In this document: positions 60,193 to 64,000 of the stretch, in pieces
How the letters are laid out: each line of letters begins with the position of its first letter
How positions within the stretch are numbered: the first letter of the stretch is position 1
Source of the DNA: JAXGXT01 sp040772665
Lineage (GTDB): Bacteria > Bacillota > Clostridia > Lachnospirales > Anaerotignaceae
Direction: 5' to 3'
Assembly: GCA_040772665.1 (NCBI GenBank)
Contig: JAXGXT010000001.1
Span: 186,001 to 250,000 of the forward strand
Length of the DNA stretch: 64,000 nucleotides
Notes under the pieces: model-generated
The model's database searches: none
What the model was told of the DNA's origin: nothing
The model's input: the letters and a program-made list of their open reading frames with translations, nothing else
Made by a program: the position numbers and the translations under genes

Positions 60193-60648
60193 TATTATAC
60201 CATAAAAGCAAAAGAAAGCGGCGGCAAAGCCGACATTTTCTTTTGTCAACAGACGAATAAAACTTAAAAAGTTTTATGAGTAGTATAATCCGCTGTGACA
60301 ACAGCGGCAGAGCCGTTAGGCTCTCCCACAAATGAAATTTGTGGTATTATACCATAAAAGCAAAAGAAGGCGGCGGCAAAGCCGACATTTTCTTTTGTCA
60401 ACGGGCGAATGAAACTTAAAAAGTTTTATGAGTAATATAATCCGCTGTGACAACAGCGGCAGAGCCGTTAGGCTCTCCCACAAATGAAATTTGTGGTATT
60501 ATACCATAAAAGCAAAAGAAAGCGGCGGCAAAGCCGACATTTTCTTTTCCCAACGGGCGAATGAAACTTAAAAAGTTTTATGAGTAATATAATCCGCTGT
60601 GACAACAGCGGCAGAGCCGTTAGGCTCTCCCACAAATGAAATTTGCGG
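60193..60648 (-). repeat. Three tandem 152-bp multi-hairpin repeat units
   Basis: Units start at 60193, 60345 and 60497, each with TATTATACCATAAAAGC. Every unit holds, in order, GGCGGCAAAGCCG, AACTTAAAAAGTT, CCGCTGTGACAACAGCGG, GAGCCGTTAGGCTC and CCACAAATGAAATTTGTGG, each self-complementary. Units differ by only a few bases. The third unit breaks off at AATTTGCGG. It is 30 bp upstream of yebC. I see no transposase. Confidence 0.9.
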
Positions 60649-60656
60649 CAGACTGA

Positions 60657-60749
60657 AGACAAACCTTGGGCGTTGCCCAACCCCACTTGCTTTTTGAAAA
60701 AAGCAGAACCAAAAACTTTTATCAAAACCGCATATTCATGCGGTTTTAG
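60657..60749 (-). repeat. Dispersed hairpin repeat, copy D (inverted)
   Basis: AGACAAACCTTGGGCGTTGCC, CTTGCTTTTTGAAAAAAGCAG, AAAACTTTTATCAAAACC and CCGCATATTCATGCGG follow copy C. It lies directly at the break point of the third 152-bp unit, as if inserted there. Confidence 0.8.
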
Positions 60750-60972
60750 ATGGGTCAAGTAGGAAGGTTGAAGATAAACGCCGCCGCTGGGCATCGGAAA
60801 GAAATCCGACGGCAAAGCCGCTTTTTTGTAAGAAAAAGTGCTGAACGAAGTAGCGGTTTGCGAAGCAAATTCCTGACAGTAAAACCCTTGTGGGTGTTTG
60901 AGGGCAAAGCCCTCAATGTTTTGATTTTGTCTACGCTCTTCCGCAAATGAAGTTTGTAGATAATTATACCAT
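60750..60972. repeat. GC-richer composite with several hairpins
   Basis: Includes TCCGACGGCAAAGCCGC, AGCGGTTTGCGAAGCAAATTC and GAGGGCAAAGCCCTC, and ends CTCTTCCGCAAATGAAGTTTG then ATAATTATACCAT. The ending matches the end of the 152-bp unit, so copy D plus this stretch may be a nested insertion. No coding signal. Confidence 0.55.
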
Positions 60973-60993
60973 TTTTTAATCCTGATTCAAGAA

Positions 60994-61647
60994 TTATTCC
61001 GTTTCTTTAATTTCCCCTGCAATCATAGCACCCTTAAACTTTCTTAAAACACTTATTTTTACATTGGCAGAAGACGCATCAATTATTTTGGTTTCAAAGG
61101 TCTTTTCATTTTTTTCCCGAACATATATAATAAACTCTACCTTGTCGGTAAAAACAGTTTCCTTTATCTTTTCTTCAAGTTTTATTATCTCATACTGAAT
61201 TTTGCCTTGCAAAGAATAATCACAAATAACAGAAAACTCTGTAAACCCTTCAATTTCAACAACTTCCGCATCCAAAAGCCCTTCTTTTGCACTTTTTCCG
61301 TATGCTCTGACAAGACCTCCTGTCCCAAGAAGAGTTCCCCCAAAATATCTTGTCACAACAATACAGCAGTTTTTAATATTCTCTCCTGTTAACACACTAA
61401 GCACAGGCATTCCTGCCGTTCCCTGTGGCTCTCCATCGTCGCTGAATCTTTGAATTTCATTTTTCTCGCCAATAACATAAGCAAAAACATTATGCCTTGC
61501 ATCCCAATACTTTTTCTTTGTTTCTTCAATAAACTCCCTTGCTTCCTCCTCTGTTTTAACAGGCTTTACAGTGGCAATAAATCTTGATTTTTTTTCAACT
61601 ATTTCAGCCTGTCCCAACTTTAAAACCGTCTTAAATACCTCTGACAT
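60994..61647 (-). CDS. YigZ/IMPACT family protein
   Basis: This 217-residue protein has KKSRFIATVKPVKTEEEAREF, the signature QRFSDDGEPQGTAGMPVLSVL and VTRYFGGTLLGTGGLVRAYG. The N-terminal IMPACT domain is complete, and a C-terminal domain (about 140-217) resembles the DUF1949 EF-G-like fold. YigZ proteins are conserved, of unclear role, possibly linked to translation. No operon partners. Confidence 0.9.
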   Translation of the reverse strand: MSEVFKTVLKLGQAEIVEKKSRFIATVKPVKTEEEAREFIEETKKKYWDARHNVFAYVIGEKNEIQRFSDDGEPQGTAGMPVLSVLTGENIKNCCIVVTRYFGGTLLGTGGLVRAYGKSAKEGLLDAEVVEIEGFTEFSVICDYSLQGKIQYEIIKLEEKIKETVFTDKVEFIIYVREKNEKTFETKIIDASSANVKISVLRKFKGAMIAGEIKETE

Positions 61648-61763
61648 CTATAGTTCACCTTTATTCTATAAATAATAATTTTTCATCTTGTTTCACCTAA
61701 TTCAGTGACAAACATAATATATAGCAGAACAATTAATTGATGTTATCTTTAAGGAGGATATTT

Positions 61764-62741
61764 ATGGACGAATTAACTAAATGTAGTTCCCCTCGCCCAA
61801 CAAAAGAATGTATCATAGCACAAAAGATTTTTGATCAGTGCCGCCTTCAGATTTGCCTCACTTCAAACATTATAGGCCCTGCAAGAGCCATCCCAGGCGG
61901 ACAAAGCTGCTGCACCACCTCAGGAAGAGGAGATGTAATTACCCCTCCAGCGAATGCAGTTTCTGTTGCTGTAAGAAATCTTTGCACATCAAACGTTGCT
62001 GTAATTAACAAAACTCCATGTTCGCTTCGTCTCGGTTTTTGGGATATTACAATTAAGTTTACCTTCACCTACTGCTTAATTTTCTTCGACTCTGAAAATC
62101 AGGAAATTTCAAGCACACTTGCACAAAACACCTATACAACAACATTATGCTTGTATGGCGGACAAACAATGTGTATAACTTCATATAATGAAGCTTTCCC
62201 AAGCACACAGTTAGGAGGTCCTTTCGTGAATATAGACACCAACGCTGTTGCCCTTGCCGCTTGCTTAAGCTATCCTTGCCCTACAACACCTGTTTTAAAC
62301 TGCAACTGCAACTGTAACTGTAATTGCAACTCTAACTGCGGAAATCAAGTATCACCAACAATGGTAAATAACTGCGAATGTACCTCTCCGGCAATCATAG
62401 GCGCATCTCCTGTAGCAATTAATGTAACAATCGGCCTTTTTGCAGTAGTTAAGCTTTTCCGCCTGTCAAACATGTGCGTTGAAAACTTTGGCGACTGTAT
62501 GCCTGAAGAGTGCACAACAATTTCCCCAACCTCAACAGACCCTTGTGCTTTCTTTGATGAACTCGACTTCCCCGTTAATCTTTTCGCACCCCAGGCTGAC
62601 TATACACCGTCAAAATATAAAGGCACTTTAGACATTCTTCCAGGAAACACCTGCTGCCTTGATGAATCACAAAGACCATCTTGCGGCACTGGCAGCACAG
62701 GCGGTGCAGGTGGAGCAGGCAAATGCGGCTGCAAAAGATAG
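61764..62741 (+). CDS. Cys-rich, spore-coat-like protein with CNCNCN tract (325 aa)
   Basis: The start ATG follows AAGGAGGATATTT; a longer in-frame start has no SD. The protein begins MDELTKCSSPRPTKECIIAQ and has a beta-rich body with many Cys, an LNCNCNCNCNCNSNCGNQ tract near the middle and a Gly-rich, Cys-rich tail (CGTGSTGGAGGAGKCGCKR). There is no signal peptide, as for coat/exosporium proteins made in the mother cell. The family is not firmly recognised. Confidence 0.75.
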   Translation: MDELTKCSSPRPTKECIIAQKIFDQCRLQICLTSNIIGPARAIPGGQSCCTTSGRGDVITPPANAVSVAVRNLCTSNVAVINKTPCSLRLGFWDITIKFTFTYCLIFFDSENQEISSTLAQNTYTTTLCLYGGQTMCITSYNEAFPSTQLGGPFVNIDTNAVALAACLSYPCPTTPVLNCNCNCNCNCNSNCGNQVSPTMVNNCECTSPAIIGASPVAINVTIGLFAVVKLFRLSNMCVENFGDCMPEECTTISPTSTDPCAFFDELDFPVNLFAPQADYTPSKYKGTLDILPGNTCCLDESQRPSCGTGSTGGAGGAGKCGCKR

Positions 62742-62765
62742 TTACAATTTAAAATTAAGTGTATA

Positions 62766-62803
62766 AGCAGGCGGCCCTCACCGCCTGCTTTATCCTTTTT
62801 TTG
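62766..62803 (+). terminator. Terminator of the coat-like gene
   Basis: GCAGGCGG / CCGCCTGC with loop CCCTCA is a GC-rich stem followed by TTTATCCTTTTTTT. Confidence 0.9.
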
Positions 62804-62807
62804 TGAT

Positions 62808-62850
62808 AAAAGCCTCATATCCTATTTTTATGCGGATACAAGGCTTTTTA
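62808..62850 (-). terminator. Terminator of the SLH/CAP gene
   Basis: AAAAGCCTTGTATCC pairs with GGATATGAGGCTTT (mismatches in the middle) right after the stop at 62851 on the minus strand, followed by TATCA. Confidence 0.7.
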
Positions 62851-64000
62851 TTAATTTCCTATTAAATCCATGGTTGTATAGAATCTCTTTTTCACATTTG
62901 AAGAAACGCATCCTATTCCTGCATGGCTAAAATTTGAATCAAGAATGTTAATTCTTGTGGAAATATTGTTCATCCACCATGTATAAACATCAATTGCATC
63001 CTTACTTATCTCGGTGGATATGTTCTCAGAGGCAACCCTGTATTTAATTCCTGCCTTATCCATTCTTTCAAAAGGGCTAAGCCCTTTCATGCTGTAATAA
63101 TCACTTCTTAAAAAGCTTTTAAGCTCGGAAGAATGTGCCTTTGCAACAACCGCCAAATAAGGGTCGCTTTGCAAAGTATTAATGCCGCTTTTAGCACGTC
63201 GGCTGTTTACAATATCAAGAAGCTCTCTTTCCACATATCTTTCGTTTTCACTGCTGTAAAACTTCTCGTCTGCCGTAAGACCTGAAACACTTAAATATAT
63301 TGCATCCACCTTTGAGTTGTCGGCAACATCAAAATAATATATTATGTTGTATGCTCCGTTTGTATATTCAGCCTTTTCATTGGAATGAATACTAAAGTCT
63401 TTAAAATTCATTGATTTATAGGTGGTTGAAGAATTAACTCCTGCATATTTAAAGTTTTTGCTGTTTGTATAAATCTCGGCTACACTGTCATCCCTTATTC
63501 CCACCATAATAAAGTTCTCATAATCTTTGTTATATACATATCTTTCAAAACCATAAATATTAAAATCAATTCTGTCAGGCTGTCCCAGCTTTAAAATAAC
63601 CTTGTTTTTGTCTTCTCCCAATGAAATCTCAGTGTTTTTTATTTTTATGGCTTCGGCGCCTGTAGGGCTTTTAAACGTCACTGCGCCTTTAGGCTGCATA
63701 AAAACAACAACAATCTGTTCAATTGAAGCCGACGCCTTTGGATTGAAATTATTGTTAGCATCACCGTTTAAAATACCGTTTTGGCTTAAAACAGAAACAG
63801 CTTCCTCCGCCCATGATGAAATTTGCTGTTTGTCGCCGAATTTAACTTCTGAAGATGATGAGTTAAGCTTAACACCTGTTTTTTTAAAAAACCTAAACAT
63901 GACTGTAGCCATTTGTTCCCTTGTTACCTTCCCGTTAGGGTCAAACTTTGTCTGGCTTACCCCTGAAAAAAAACCAAGCTCTACAGCAGCTAAAATCTTG
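62851..64000 (-). CDS. SLH- and CAP-domain surface protein (partial, 5' end outside window)
   Basis: The frame stays open through the right edge, so the start is missing. Residues near the edge form an S-layer homology repeat (FDPNGKVTREQMATVMFRFF), followed by a second (AVSVLSQNGILNGDANNNFN). Then come a CAP-associated region (ISLGEDKNKVILKLGQPDRI) and a CAP/SCP domain (ELLDIVNSRRAKSGINTL, AHSSELK, ASENIST, DSNFSHAGIGCV). SLH anchors to the cell wall; clostridial CAP proteins are of mostly unknown function. Confidence 0.88.
   Translation of the reverse strand, partial: KILAAVELGFFSGVSQTKFDPNGKVTREQMATVMFRFFKKTGVKLNSSSSEVKFGDKQQISSWAEEAVSVLSQNGILNGDANNNFNPKASASIEQIVVVFMQPKGAVTFKSPTGAEAIKIKNTEISLGEDKNKVILKLGQPDRIDFNIYGFERYVYNKDYENFIMVGIRDDSVAEIYTNSKNFKYAGVNSSTTYKSMNFKDFSIHSNEKAEYTNGAYNIIYYFDVADNSKVDAIYLSVSGLTADEKFYSSENERYVERELLDIVNSRRAKSGINTLQSDPYLAVVAKAHSSELKSFLRSDYYSMKGLSPFERMDKAGIKYRVASENISTEISKDAIDVYTWWMNNISTRINILDSNFSHAGIGCVSSNVKKRFYTTMDLIGN

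Noticed and set aside
60193..60648. CRISPR array
   Set aside because: The three copies are direct neighbours of 152 bp without unique spacers; a CRISPR has short repeats with different spacers.

Overview
This AT-rich window looks like the chromosome of an anaerobic, probably spore-forming member of the Clostridia. The reasons are Shine-Dalgarno (SD) sites of the AGGAGG type, frequent GTG/TTG starts, a TSCPD-domain protein, a PdaA-type deacetylase, CotH and Cys-rich coat-like proteins, and clostridial ferredoxin. The lactate gene set (pct, lcdA, lcdB, lctP) resembles, from memory, that of Anaerotignum (Clostridium) propionicum, so an Anaerotignum-like Lachnospirales species is my best guess. 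No rRNA, tRNA, CRISPR array, prophage or insertion sequence was seen.

Layout. 1-4457 (minus): start of the S10 ribosomal operon (rpsJ to a truncated rpsC) with its own promoter and a long structured leader. 4745-8721: a Fe-S aldo/keto reductase, deoC, a rhodanese/PP-loop fusion and three tiny conserved-looking proteins. 8802-12586 (minus): rpmG-secE-nusG-rplK-rplA and rplJ-rplL, the latter behind an L10 leader and separate promoter. rpoBC, rpsL, rpsG, fusA and tuf, which usually lie between these two ribosomal blocks, are absent. 13011-18541: a polyphosphate-polymerase-like/DUF4956/CotH operon divergent from an OmpR-type two-component system whose kinase is frameshifted. 18542-41320: mostly housekeeping genes (xth, dCMP deaminase, pgi, pdaA-like, mntR-like, ferredoxin, trmB, rsmA, MoxR/DUF58), plus a NiaR regulator next to a PfoR-like membrane protein with a NiaR-like operator, and an 84-residue protein containing 29 cysteines.

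42447-49171 (minus): an eight-gene catabolic unit with an Asp/Glu racemase-family protein, a TRAP transporter (dctPQM), a GntR regulator, a cupin, a beta-keto acid cleavage enzyme and a hydroxyacid dehydrogenase. It has candidate operators. 51288-57336 (plus): lactate activation and dehydration (pct, a VOC epimerase-like protein, lcdA, lcdB) followed by a lactate permease. This is the front half of the acrylate route from lactate to propionate; the dehydratase activator and acryloyl-CoA reductase are not in the window. 57337-64000: an orphan 498-residue protein, yebC, a yigZ-like gene, a Cys-rich coat-like protein and a truncated SLH/CAP protein.

Intergenic space is marked by two repeat families. 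One is a dispersed element of about 105 bp with two hairpins and a GGGTTTGGGC-type end (five fuller and several decayed copies). The other is a 152-bp unit made almost entirely of consecutive hairpins, present three times in tandem at 60193-60648, once at 57491-57651 and as a fragment at 50175-50276.
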